Shown here in pieces: positions 16,175 to 23,390 of a DNA stretch of 24,702 nucleotides. The notes under the pieces are model-generated. The model ran no database searches, was not told the origin of the DNA, and saw only the letters and a program-made list of their open reading frames with translations. Origin of the DNA: Anaerolineales bacterium UBA2232. GTDB lineage: Bacteria; Chloroflexota; Anaerolineae; UBA2200. Positions within the stretch are counted from its first letter, which is position 1. Each line of letters opens with the position of its first letter. The position numbers and the translations under genes were made by a program. The stretch spans positions 1 through 24,702 of the forward strand of contig DDYO01000116.1 of assembly GCA_002348045.1 (NCBI GenBank). Reading direction: 5' to 3'.

Positions 16175-18049
16175 CTACTTGTATAGCTCTTCCGCCAGCC
16201 AGTGCAGCCCCAGCTCATGAAGGCGAGACTTGGTTGGTGCGCCGCTCTCTTTGTCCCAGCCGCGGTAGTCGTAGTAGAGGTCCATCGCCTTCTTCTTTTC
16301 TTCCGCCGGGATGATGGTTGCCGCAACGGGGCCTGACGTAAAGGGCGTCATGAACCGCCAATGGTTGACGTCGTCCTTGGCCGTCATTCCCTCACGATAG
16401 TTGACCGCACGCGCCATGGCCATGGAACGCTCGGCCACCAGCATGAGCTCGTGGACACTGCAATTCCAGCCCGTGACCCCATTCACCAGATCGGCGAGAT
16501 GCTGGTAGTGGTAGGCCATGAAATGGCACAGCCCCAGGCTGTTGCAGAACAAACGCTTGTTGGTAGCGACGACAGCCAACCGCACCTTCTCGGCATCGAG
16601 GACGCTCGCAACGGGGGGATGTAGGATGCCCACGCTGCGCATGTCCAGGGCATTGTTGCCCTCGGTGGAGTAAAAGGTGTCGTGTACGTTGTGGCAGTGA
16701 TCCGCGCCGGTCGGCGAAGTGGCGTAACCAATGTCTAGTGCGACCTTCAACCGGGGCTCATGCATGGGGATTTCCTGTCCCTTGATCTGCATGGCATACT
16801 TCTCGGTGCCCCGTCCCACTTTCCGCGCGGCCCGCAGCGAACCTTCCGCCAGGATGGCGCCAAATCCCGTCCGCTGGGCCATCTGCTCCACCAGTTCGAT
16901 GGCGGCCTGGATGTTGCCAAACTTGAGTTCCAGCCCCCCGGTGTCCTCAGTCGTCAGCAGCCCTCGCTCAAAGCACTCCATGGCCCAGGCAATGGTCACG
17001 CCGGCGGAGATGGTGTCCAGTCCGTACGCGTTGCACTGCTGATTGACGTAGGCGATGCCTTCCAGATCGTCAACGCCCAGCATGCTGCCGAACGAGCCGA
17101 TGGTTTCATATTCCGGCCCGCCGTACACCGGCAGCGTCTCGTAGCGTCCGTGGGTCTCTACCACCCGCTTGCATTGCACCGGGCAAGCCCAGCAACTATC
17201 CCTTTCCACCAGGATCGTGTTGGTCATCGCCTCGCCAGAGATCTTTTCCGCTCCCTCAAAAGTACCCTGCTGGAAATTCCGGGTTGGCAAGCCACCTGTG
17301 GCGCTGAGGCCCAGCAGACCGGCATTGGTGCCGTGCTCGTGAATGGCTCCCATATGCGTCATGTAGTTGTCGCGCAGCCAGCGTGCCACCTCCTGCACCT
17401 TGGCCGGCTCTGCCAACGGCAACTTGCCGGAGCCGCGTACCACAACCGCCTTCAAGTTCTTAGAGCCCATGACCGCGCCCTGGCCGGTGCGGCCTGCTGC
17501 CCGGTTGACGTCGTGCATCACGCAGGCAAAACGCACCAGCTTTTCTCCAGCTGGGCCACACTGGGCGACGCGAATGCGCTTGTCACCGAGCTCTTCTTTG
17601 AGCGCAGTCTCGACGTCCGCTGTGGCTTTGCCCCACAGTTGGCTGGCATCACGCAATTCCGCCTTGTCGTCGTGAATCCACAGGTAAACGGGCTTCTCAG
17701 AGCGGCCGCGGATGACGATGGCATCCCAGCCAGCATGTTTCAACTCTGCGCCCCAGAATCCCCCGACCTCCGAACTGGCGAACCCGCCGCTCAGTACGGA
17801 CTTGCCTCCAACAGCATGGCGTCCAGTGCCCCCCGCCGGAGCGCCAGTCACTACGCCTGCTGCAAAGATCAGCAAGTTCTCCGGGCTAAGCGGATCGGTC
17901 CCCGGGGGAACTTCTTTCAGCACATAGTGGGCGATGGTTGACCACCCGCCAAAGTAGGTGCGGTAAAAGTCATCGCCGGGTTGTTCGGTGCTCAGCTGGC
18001 CCGTGCTGAGGTCAACGCGCAACACCTTGTTGTGATAGCCGTATGCCAT
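16175..18049 (-). CDS. Tungsten-containing aldehyde:ferredoxin oxidoreductase
   Basis: Oxidises aldehydes to carboxylic acids with ferredoxin (or the reverse), using a tungsten bis-pyranopterin centre and one 4Fe-4S cluster. The 624-residue length is standard. It starts with the typical GYHNKVLRVDLSTGQ, then FGGWSTIAHYVLKEVPPGTDPLSPEN and TGAPAGGTGRHAVGGKS. Cluster ligands are Cys286, Cys289 and Cys293 (CWACPVQC) and probably Cys508 (NSLGLCHF). Pterin-site stretches include GRTGQGAVMGSKNLKAV and SPTGADHCHN. The ATG at 18049 has GGGGAGGAG just before it; the frame is open for another 151 codons upstream but that part is non-coding in character. The gene has its own promoter and is divergent from an aldo/keto reductase with a ferredoxin tail. 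No small partner subunit or cofactor gene is nearby, so it is likely a stand-alone enzyme. Confidence 0.96.
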   Translation of the reverse strand: MAYGYHNKVLRVDLSTGQLSTEQPGDDFYRTYFGGWSTIAHYVLKEVPPGTDPLSPENLLIFAAGVVTGAPAGGTGRHAVGGKSVLSGGFASSEVGGFWGAELKHAGWDAIVIRGRSEKPVYLWIHDDKAELRDASQLWGKATADVETALKEELGDKRIRVAQCGPAGEKLVRFACVMHDVNRAAGRTGQGAVMGSKNLKAVVVRGSGKLPLAEPAKVQEVARWLRDNYMTHMGAIHEHGTNAGLLGLSATGGLPTRNFQQGTFEGAEKISGEAMTNTILVERDSCWACPVQCKRVVETHGRYETLPVYGGPEYETIGSFGSMLGVDDLEGIAYVNQQCNAYGLDTISAGVTIAWAMECFERGLLTTEDTGGLELKFGNIQAAIELVEQMAQRTGFGAILAEGSLRAARKVGRGTEKYAMQIKGQEIPMHEPRLKVALDIGYATSPTGADHCHNVHDTFYSTEGNNALDMRSVGILHPPVASVLDAEKVRLAVVATNKRLFCNSLGLCHFMAYHYQHLADLVNGVTGWNCSVHELMLVAERSMAMARAVNYREGMTAKDDVNHWRFMTPFTSGPVAATIIPAEEKKKAMDLYYDYRGWDKESGAPTKSRLHELGLHWLAEELYK

Positions 18050-18456
18050 GGCTCCTCCCCTCATCGCTTTATCATTGCAGGTCCTATGATACCGGTTTGG
18101 AAGCCAGAGGGCAAGTCTTCTTCTGAATTGGGCAAGTTCGTCGGTGATCCAGAAACCCCGCGCCCTCTCAACCAGCTTGATGCGCGGAGCTTGCCAAATC
18201 CCAGACCATACCCTACAATGGTGTCCTGCCGGCTGCTGAGCATCGGAGCATCGCCGGCCTGACACCAGTTGAGGCGCCACGCACCGCACAGGAAAGAGTA
18301 AGCGTTCAGCACCCAGGCAAAGTCGGCCTGGTATTGTTGGCCACAACAGCCGTGGGCGATTCCAGTGCACCACCACAGCGTGACGAAGCGTTGCCTCCAA
18401 GCAAAGAGCCGACCCATTCCCCATCGGCCATAGTCCGGCCAAAGGAGTGTCCAGCC
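18050..18456. other. Divergent control region between the aldehyde oxidoreductase and aldo/keto reductase genes
   Basis: 407 bases without a supported gene, though both strands have accidental open frames. It holds the minus-strand promoter at 18086-18114 and an inverted pair CCAGGC (18313-18318) / GCCTGG (18326-18331) that could be an operator for the plus-strand gene. I see no clear plus-strand promoter. Confidence 0.55.
18086..18114 (-). promoter_or_regulatory. Promoter of the aldehyde oxidoreductase gene
   Basis: Minus strand TTGCCC (18114-18109), 17-base spacer, TATCAT (18091-18086). Predicted start near 18079, about 30 bases before the ATG at 18049. Confidence 0.7.
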
Positions 18457-19587
18457 ATGCAGTATCGAACGTTCGGAAGATTGGATTGGAAGCCGTCCGC
18501 ACTGGGCTTTGGCATCATGCGCATGCCCACCATCGTGAATGATCCGCCGCGGATCGATGAGGCGGAGGGCACGCGCATGCTGCGCTGGGCCATTGACCAC
18601 GGGGTCAACTATCTCGACACCGCCTACTTTTACCACGGCGGCAACTCCGAGGTCTTCCTGGGGCGAGCCCTCCAGGATGGGTACCGCGAGCGGATCCGAT
18701 TGGCTACCAAGCTTCCCTGCGGCCGGGTCGAGACCACCGAGGATTTCGACCGCATCCTCAATGAGCAACTCACCCGTCTGCAAACGGACCACATCGATTT
18801 TTATCTGCTGCACGGGCTCAACGCGGCTCACTGGGCGCGCATGGTCGAGCTGCGCATCCTGGAGCAGGCAGAGAAGGCCATCGCTGATGGCCGCGTCCGA
18901 TACCTCGGTTTCTCCTTCCACGACAAGTACGAGGTGTTTCAAGAGATCGTCGATGCCTACGATGGCTGGACAATGTGCCAGATTCAGTACAACTTTATGG
19001 ACGAAGACCGACAGGCCGGTAAGAAGGGGCTTCAGTACGCCGCATCCAAGGGCCTGGCGGTTGTGGTGATGGAGCCGCTGCGCGGGGGAGCCCTGGCTAA
19101 CCCTCCAGAGGTGGTTCGTGAGATCTGGGCAAAGGCGCCCCGACAGCGAACGCCGGTAGAGTGGGCTCTACATTGGATCTGGAACCAGCCCGAGGTGTCC
19201 CTGCTCCTCAGCGGCATGAGCACCATGGAGCAGGTCCAGCAGAACGTCGCCACGGCCAGCGACTCGGGGGTGGGGAAGCTGACCCCAGAAGAGCTGGCGA
19301 TATTCGATCAGGTTCGCGTCCAGTATCAGCAGCTGCGCCCTGTTCCCTGCACCGACTGCCGCTACTGCCAGCCCTGCCCCAGCGGGGTGGCAATTCCCAG
19401 GGCCTTTTCGGCCTACAACGCTGGCGTCATGTACAACGCGCCCCAGGAAGCCCGCCGCCTCTACAACTTCATCGACCCTTCCCAGCGCGCCGACCAGTGC
19501 ACCGAGTGCGGTCAGTGTGAGGAGGTCTGTCCCCAGGAGATTGAAATCATCGACTGGCTGAAGAAGGCTGACCAGTATTTTTCGTGA
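18457..19587 (+). CDS. Aldo/keto reductase with C-terminal two-cluster ferredoxin domain
   Basis: 376-residue oxidoreductase. The N-terminal barrel (about 1-290) is an aldo/keto reductase with the catalytic set Asp54 and Tyr59 (NYLDTAYFYHGG), Lys85 (LATKLP) and His119 (FYLLHGL). The C-terminal part has two cluster motifs: Cys298/301/304/307 (CTDCRYCQPCP) and Cys348/351/354/358 (CTECGQCEEVCP), as in ferredoxin-tailed members of this family found in anaerobes. The iron-sulfur tail suggests that the enzyme exchanges electrons with ferredoxin or a flavoprotein, not only NADPH. The ATG at 18457 is preceded by AAAGGAG; an upstream extension to 18334 lacks family similarity. It is divergent from the ferredoxin-dependent aldehyde oxidoreductase, so the pair may interconvert alcohol, aldehyde and acid forms of one substrate. 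Confidence 0.94.
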   Translation: MQYRTFGRLDWKPSALGFGIMRMPTIVNDPPRIDEAEGTRMLRWAIDHGVNYLDTAYFYHGGNSEVFLGRALQDGYRERIRLATKLPCGRVETTEDFDRILNEQLTRLQTDHIDFYLLHGLNAAHWARMVELRILEQAEKAIADGRVRYLGFSFHDKYEVFQEIVDAYDGWTMCQIQYNFMDEDRQAGKKGLQYAASKGLAVVVMEPLRGGALANPPEVVREIWAKAPRQRTPVEWALHWIWNQPEVSLLLSGMSTMEQVQQNVATASDSGVGKLTPEELAIFDQVRVQYQQLRPVPCTDCRYCQPCPSGVAIPRAFSAYNAGVMYNAPQEARRLYNFIDPSQRADQCTECGQCEEVCPQEIEIIDWLKKADQYFS

Positions 19588-19599
19588 TCGCAGGGCCTA

Positions 19600-20886
19600 C
19601 TAACCCGTGTGACAAACCTGCAAGCCGCTCTTGCCCAGGAACACCGCCCGCGGACCCAACTCCGCCTCGATCTGTAACAGGCGGTTACCTGTCGGTCCCG
19701 TAGCGCTGCCCCGGATGGTACCGCAGTTCAGCCCCACCGAATAGTCGGCGATATCTTCTCCTTCGCCGCGGCTGCTGCACGGCATAACGCCGTATCCGTG
19801 ACGGTAGGCCAATCGAACCATCGCAAACGCCTCGCTGATGGTCCCAATCTGATTGACCTTGAGCAGTACCGTGTTGGCTGCTCCCACGTCAATCCCCTCC
19901 TGGACCCGATCGGGATTGGTGGTGAACAGGTCGTCTCCCACAATCTGAATCCCCAGCTCTCGGGTCAAGATGGCATGACCCTCATAGTCATCCTCATCCA
20001 ACGGGTCTTCCAGGATGACAAAGCGGTACGACCGCACCATCTCTTCGTACAGCCGGAACAGATCGTCCCTGGTCTTGTCCTGCCGGGAAAAGAGTCCCAC
20101 GAACCGCTCCCGCTCCTTGTCCCAATAGGTTCCGGCCGCGATATCCACCTGCAAGCCGACCTTGCCGGTGTAACCCAGACGATCGATCGTCTCGCCCATC
20201 AGCTCCCAGAGCTGCCGGTCGTGCTCCACCATCCCCGCCGGCATCATCGGCGCGGGTCCAGCCACGCTGCGCGCGATGCCAAAGCGCTTGCGGATGAGTT
20301 CCGTCCACTCGGTGGACAGGTCCCACGCGGCGTACGAGGCTTCCGAAAAGGTGTCGAACCGGTAGCACACCATCTCATGGCTGGGTTTGTCACCCGCCCG
20401 TTCTCCTCCACCGTAGCGACTCGCTCCGTTCAACACCCCCACACCTGGCACAGGCAGCACACACGCGTTTACGCCACCGATGTGTTGGTAAAGGGGTATG
20501 CCCAGGCTTGCCGCGCCCGCCTTGAGGACGGCTGCAGAGACGGCGGCAGTAGCGTTGCCCCCCAGGCGCTGCTTTGCATCGGGTCCGCCCAGGGTGAGCA
20601 TGGCCTGATCAATGTCCAGCTGTCGGCTTGCGTCCAGGCCGATTAGGCAGGAAGCAATCTGATTGTTGACACTGTCCACTGCCCGCTGCACGCCGCGTCC
20701 GCGCCAGCGGGTCCCGCCGTCATAGGCGAACTCGACCTCATGCTGGCCTATTGAAATCCCCGCCGTGCAGATAGCAATACCCCGGGCTCCGTTCTGGGTG
20801 GTGACCGTGGCCTCGATTCCCGGATGCCCCCGGTCGGAGTAGACTTGCCGCGCTGTGACGCAGACGATCTCGCTATGGTTGGGCAT
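19600..20886 (-). CDS. Enolase paralog with altered active site
   Basis: 428-residue member of the enolase family proper, shown by the long C-terminal match LLKVNQIGTISEAF, GLNCGTI and NRLLQIEAELG. Metal ligands are kept: Asp248 (LQVDIAAG), Glu293 (ILEDPLDEDD) and Asp318/319 (VGDDLFTTNP). The proton-abstracting Lys343 is also kept. But the DEGG loop carrying the second catalytic acid is replaced (VAGPAPMMPAG at 208-218), the SHR His is Ser372 (CSSRGEGED), the Lys of the KTGS segment is Arg392, and the His of NGGSHAGN is Arg157. It therefore should not be the glycolytic enzyme and probably dehydrates or isomerises another acid. I chose the ATG at 20886 for its GGAGGTGG site and normal enolase N-terminus; 20907 and 20925 are alternatives. 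It overlaps the regulator gene by 14 bases, so they form one operon. Confidence 0.88.
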   Translation of the reverse strand: MPNHSEIVCVTARQVYSDRGHPGIEATVTTQNGARGIAICTAGISIGQHEVEFAYDGGTRWRGRGVQRAVDSVNNQIASCLIGLDASRQLDIDQAMLTLGGPDAKQRLGGNATAAVSAAVLKAGAASLGIPLYQHIGGVNACVLPVPGVGVLNGASRYGGGERAGDKPSHEMVCYRFDTFSEASYAAWDLSTEWTELIRKRFGIARSVAGPAPMMPAGMVEHDRQLWELMGETIDRLGYTGKVGLQVDIAAGTYWDKERERFVGLFSRQDKTRDDLFRLYEEMVRSYRFVILEDPLDEDDYEGHAILTRELGIQIVGDDLFTTNPDRVQEGIDVGAANTVLLKVNQIGTISEAFAMVRLAYRHGYGVMPCSSRGEGEDIADYSVGLNCGTIRGSATGPTGNRLLQIEAELGPRAVFLGKSGLQVCHTG

Positions 20887-21625
20887 GCTCGCCACCTCCG
20901 TGGTCATTCTCTTCTCCCGCTCCACCCATCGCTCGCCGGAAGTCCCGGATGCTCCGCCTCATCGCCTCGGCCGCTGCTGTCGCATCTCGGGCAGCAACAG
21001 CTTCGAGAATGAGGGAGTGGCGACCCAAGCTGGCAGGCGACACTCCTCGTTTCCTGACTACATTGAGGGCTGGCTGGACCAACCCTTGCAGGCCCAGAGC
21101 CACCGCCGCGATTAGCTTGTTGCCCGTTGCCCCAGCCAGTGTGGCGTGGAACTCGGTATCCGCAGACACATAGGCATCGGCATCCCCATGTCGTGCTGCT
21201 TCCGTCATCTGACCGAGAAGGTCACTCAACTTGTCCAGATCGCGTTGGGAGGCGCGCTGAGCAGCCAGGGCGGCCACTGCCGGCTCAAGGATCTCTCGAA
21301 AAGTAGCCAGGTCCTCTCTAGAGCAGCCCGCTGAGGTAGACAGCCTCTCCATTGAACGGACAAGCACTTGGCCAACCCTGTTGGCGACAAACGTGCCGCT
21401 CCCGGGTTTTCGTTCTACCAGCCCCCGAGCCTCCAGCAAGCGCATCGCCTCGCTGACCGTCGCGCGACTGACGCCCATTTCCTCAGACAGCTGTCGCCCT
21501 GAAGGCAACTGGGTACCCGGCAAGAGCCCCTGGTTGGCAATGGTCGCCTGCAGATGGTCGGCAATCTGCTCGTGAACCCGTCTACGCCGTAGGTGTAACC
21601 CCTGGGTTAGTTGCTCCGTTGCCAT
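20873..21625 (-). CDS. FadR-type GntR-family transcriptional regulator
   Basis: 250-residue regulator. The winged helix-turn-helix is at about 15-82 (LPSGRQLSEEMGVSRATVSEAMRLLEARGLVERKPGSGTFV, split by the usual GntR pattern) and the all-helical FCD ligand domain at about 105-230. FCD metal ligands Asp156 and His160 (DTEFH) and His203 (GRHSLI) are present; the last His, expected in AMRxH, is Ser225, so metal binding may be altered. Such regulators respond to small acids. Start at 21625 has GGGAGG six bases upstream. It is cotranscribed with the enolase paralog and diverges from a sugar transporter, with shared, mirror-like promoters between them, so it most likely represses both units and itself. 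Confidence 0.92.
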   Translation of the reverse strand: MATEQLTQGLHLRRRRVHEQIADHLQATIANQGLLPGTQLPSGRQLSEEMGVSRATVSEAMRLLEARGLVERKPGSGTFVANRVGQVLVRSMERLSTSAGCSREDLATFREILEPAVAALAAQRASQRDLDKLSDLLGQMTEAARHGDADAYVSADTEFHATLAGATGNKLIAAVALGLQGLVQPALNVVRKRGVSPASLGRHSLILEAVAARDATAAAEAMRRSIRDFRRAMGGAGEENDHGGGEHAQP

Positions 21626-21649
21626 AGGGCCTCCCTTGTCCTAAAGAAA

Positions 21650-21678
21650 TTGACAAAAGCCTCTGGCTGTGATATAGT
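21650..21678 (+). promoter_or_regulatory. Upstream plus-strand promoter toward the transporter (P1)
   Basis: TTGACA (21650-21655), 17-base spacer, TATAGT (21673-21678), a near-consensus promoter. It lies in the regulator's mRNA leader and points across the regulator's own promoter, so the two would interfere. It may add to transporter transcription or be silent. Confidence 0.55.
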
Positions 21679-21688
21679 AGTGGCACAA

Positions 21689-21701
21689 GTGGCCTAGCCA
21701 C
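21689..21701. promoter_or_regulatory. Candidate operator palindrome
   Basis: GTGGC-CTA-GCCAC is a perfect 5-3-5 palindrome just downstream of both P1 and the regulator's start site. Size and position fit a GntR-family operator, but it is not a known consensus. Confidence 0.4.
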
Positions 21702-21710
21702 CTAGCTACC

Positions 21711-21738
21711 AGTATACCTAACCGCTGCGCTATGTCAA
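21711..21738 (-). promoter_or_regulatory. Promoter of the regulator-enolase paralog operon
   Basis: Minus strand TTGACA (21738-21733), 16-base spacer, TATACT (21716-21711). Predicted start near 21704, giving a leader of about 79 bases before the regulator ATG at 21625. Confidence 0.8.
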
Positions 21739-21749
21739 AAGAAACAGGG

Positions 21750-21777
21750 TTGACACCATTGGACCCTGTGGTATACT
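21750..21777 (+). promoter_or_regulatory. Main promoter of the sugar transporter (P2)
   Basis: TTGACA (21750-21755), 16-base spacer, TATACT (21772-21777): the same hexamers and spacing as the divergent minus-strand promoter, with the two -35 boxes 11 bases apart. Predicted start near 21784, 443 bases before the first gene. Confidence 0.8.
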
Positions 21778-21783
21778 GGAACT

Positions 21784-22226
21784 GACAGGTCGCCCCCGGC
21801 GCTTGGCCAGTAGGGTCCCGCCGTTGGTCCATCAAATCCAAACTCAGGCAACGCAATGACTGCGATTGCACCACGCGCGCCGTTCATAAGACACACGGGC
21901 AAGTCAGACGCCGCGAGTAGGCCGAGCGTCTCCGGCGTCAGCTTGCCTGGATGCGTGTCGGCGCAACGACCAGTCCTCACACACGGAGACAGTCGGCTTT
22001 CGACAACCTGCGGCCCGCCGCTGTCACCGCGGAGGGCCGTGATCCTGAAACCTTATCAGGGCGGAACCATGCCATCATCGGCACTGGTCCGCCCTTTTTT
22101 TGATCGCCAAACTCCTGGCATTGGGTACTGAAGGGAGGTGGTCACAGCAGACCTCAAGAGCGGTCCAGGGTCCTGCGGGAAGCAAGTTGCGGCGTCGCAC
22201 CACATTGAAAGGTAAAGGAGCCACTA
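21784..22226 (+). promoter_or_regulatory. Long structured leader of the transporter mRNA
   Basis: 443 bases from the predicted start to the binding-protein ATG. It holds a long imperfect stem-loop (arms about 21891-21913 and 21933-21958, roughly 20 pairs with small internal loops), then an intrinsic terminator at 22058-22101, then 125 bases up to the AAAGGAG ribosome site. No known riboswitch is recognised by eye and no leader peptide is convincing: an open frame from 21856 runs through the terminator and lacks a ribosome site. Transcription attenuation, or an independent small RNA ending at 22101, are the two readings. Confidence 0.55.
22058..22101 (+). terminator. Intrinsic terminator inside the transporter leader
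   Basis: Arms 22058-22073 and 22080-22095 pair with eight, three and four base pairs separated by single-base bulges, loop ATCATC, followed by seven T. It stands between promoter P2 and the binding-protein gene, so transcription must bypass it for transporter expression. Confidence 0.85.
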
Positions 22227-23303
22227 ATGTCAAGAAGACGTGTGTTTTCGCTGCTCGTGAGCGTCCTGTTAGTCGTCAGCATCCTGAGCGCCGGCTGCGC
22301 CCCTGCCCAGCCCGCCAGCACGGCCAAGCGCATCGTGGCGTACGTTCCCGCGGAGCCGCCGGGACCGGAATTCGCGTCAGCCCTGTTGCTGGGCATGACC
22401 TTCTACGCTGACAAAGAGGGATTCACCTTCGTCAGCACCGCACCTCCGCAGAGCGATATCCGGCGGCAGATGGAGATCATCGAGACCTATGCCGCGGAGA
22501 AGGTAGCGGGCATCTTTGTGTGGCCGATTGACTCGGACGCCATCGCCTCCGCCATCGAAACGGCCAACAAGGCGAAGGTGCCCGTGATCGCCATTGACCG
22601 CCAGATTAACACCGGCGAACTGCTCGCCACCATTCAGTCAGACAACGCGCAGGCTGCACGCTTGTGCGCCGAGAAGCTGATTGAGGCACTGACGGGGCGT
22701 TATGGCGAACCGAGAGGCAAAGTACTGCATCTGCAGGCCGCGCTGACCACCGACGTGCGTATCACCAGGTCGGAAGAATTCCAAAAAGTCTTCAAAGACT
22801 ATCCGAAGATCGAGGTCATCGTCAAGCAGTACCAGGCGAACCCGGAGATTGAAAAGATTACCATGGACATTCTGGCTGCGAATCCGGACGTGGACGCGAT
22901 CTATCTGATCGCTGACACGGGCCTGAACATTGCTGCAGGGGCGCTTCAGCAGACTAACCATTGGTTCACGCGGGACGATCCCAGGCACATCTTCACTGCC
23001 TCGATTGATGCCACTCCGGTGGCGCTCAACCAGATCAAGGCCGGGTACTATGACTATAGCATCAGCCAGCCCGTTCTGCACTTTGGCCTTGCTTCTCGGA
23101 TCATGAAGGAATATCTCGACAAGGGCACCAAGCCGAAGGTGGGCGATACGATCACAGAAGAGGGTGCGTACTGGTCTCCAGCGCAGGTAGTCCAGGGCAA
23201 GAACGGTCCTCTCATCAAGCTGCAGTGCATCGTGGCTGACTCGACGAACTATGACAGTCCGATACAGTGGGCCAACGGCCTGAAGCAGTGGACGGTGAAA
23301 TAG
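22227..23303 (+). CDS. Sugar ABC transporter substrate-binding lipoprotein (RbsB-like)
   Basis: 358-residue periplasmic-binding-protein type I of the ribose/xylose/galactose kind (Peripla_BP_4). A lipoprotein signal with lipobox LSAGC puts the anchored Cys at 24. The mature part shows the class hallmarks: EFASALLLGMTFYADKEG, VAGIFVWPIDSDAIASAI, VPVIAIDRQI, then ATIQSDNAQAARLCAEKLI, and a C-lobe with TASIDATPVALNQIKAGYYD. These fit binding of a sugar, polyol or related small ligand; the exact ligand cannot be read off. Start ATG at 22227 has AAAGGAG seven bases upstream. A stable hairpin and the double ATPase gene follow, and the permease gene is presumably beyond the window. Confidence 0.94.
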   Translation: MSRRRVFSLLVSVLLVVSILSAGCAPAQPASTAKRIVAYVPAEPPGPEFASALLLGMTFYADKEGFTFVSTAPPQSDIRRQMEIIETYAAEKVAGIFVWPIDSDAIASAIETANKAKVPVIAIDRQINTGELLATIQSDNAQAARLCAEKLIEALTGRYGEPRGKVLHLQAALTTDVRITRSEEFQKVFKDYPKIEVIVKQYQANPEIEKITMDILAANPDVDAIYLIADTGLNIAAGALQQTNHWFTRDDPRHIFTASIDATPVALNQIKAGYYDYSISQPVLHFGLASRIMKEYLDKGTKPKVGDTITEEGAYWSPAQVVQGKNGPLIKLQCIVADSTNYDSPIQWANGLKQWTVK

Positions 23304-23316
23304 CCAGTAGACAGAG

Positions 23317-23352
23317 GGCAGGAGCTGCAAAGACCATCCTGCAGCTCCTGCC
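23317..23352 (+). repeat. Intercistronic hairpin between binding protein and ATPase genes
   Basis: Perfect 13-base-pair stem GGCAGGAGCTGCA / TGCAGCTCCTGCC with a 10-base loop, 13 bases after the binding-protein stop and not followed by a T run. Such hairpins protect the upstream message from 3' exonucleases, letting the binding protein be made in excess over the ATPase. Confidence 0.75.
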
Positions 23353-23390
23353 TTCATCCATTCCGTACAGCTGAACCATGGAGGTATCTA

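Larger units (their letters stand above)
21709..21779. repeat. 10-base perfect inverted repeat spanning the divergent promoters
   Basis: CCAGTATACC (21709-21718) and GGTATACTGG (21770-21779) are exact inverted copies 51 bases apart. Each arm contains the -10 hexamer of one of the two divergent promoters, so a regulator bound to the arms would cover both start regions. This is the best candidate for the FadR-type regulator's sites. Confidence 0.65.

Noticed and set aside
16760..17941. 393-residue open frame on the plus strand
   Set aside because: It is the antisense shadow of the well-supported aldehyde oxidoreductase; composition is His/Gln/Arg-rich with no domain.
18050..18502. In-frame extension of the aldehyde oxidoreductase by 151 residues
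   Set aside because: It has no family similarity, lies across the gene's promoter, and the ATG at 18049 has a strong ribosome site and the normal family N-terminus.
19798..20646. 282-residue open frame on the plus strand
   Set aside because: Antisense shadow of the enolase paralog, with no recognisable motif.
21735..21980. 81-residue minus-strand frame in the transporter leader
   Set aside because: It runs across the divergent promoters, has a GTG start without a good ribosome site, and opposes the strong plus-strand promoter. A gene remnant cannot be fully excluded.
21856..22131. 91-residue plus-strand frame as a leader peptide
   Set aside because: No ribosome site, no run of regulatory codons, and it reads through the intrinsic terminator.
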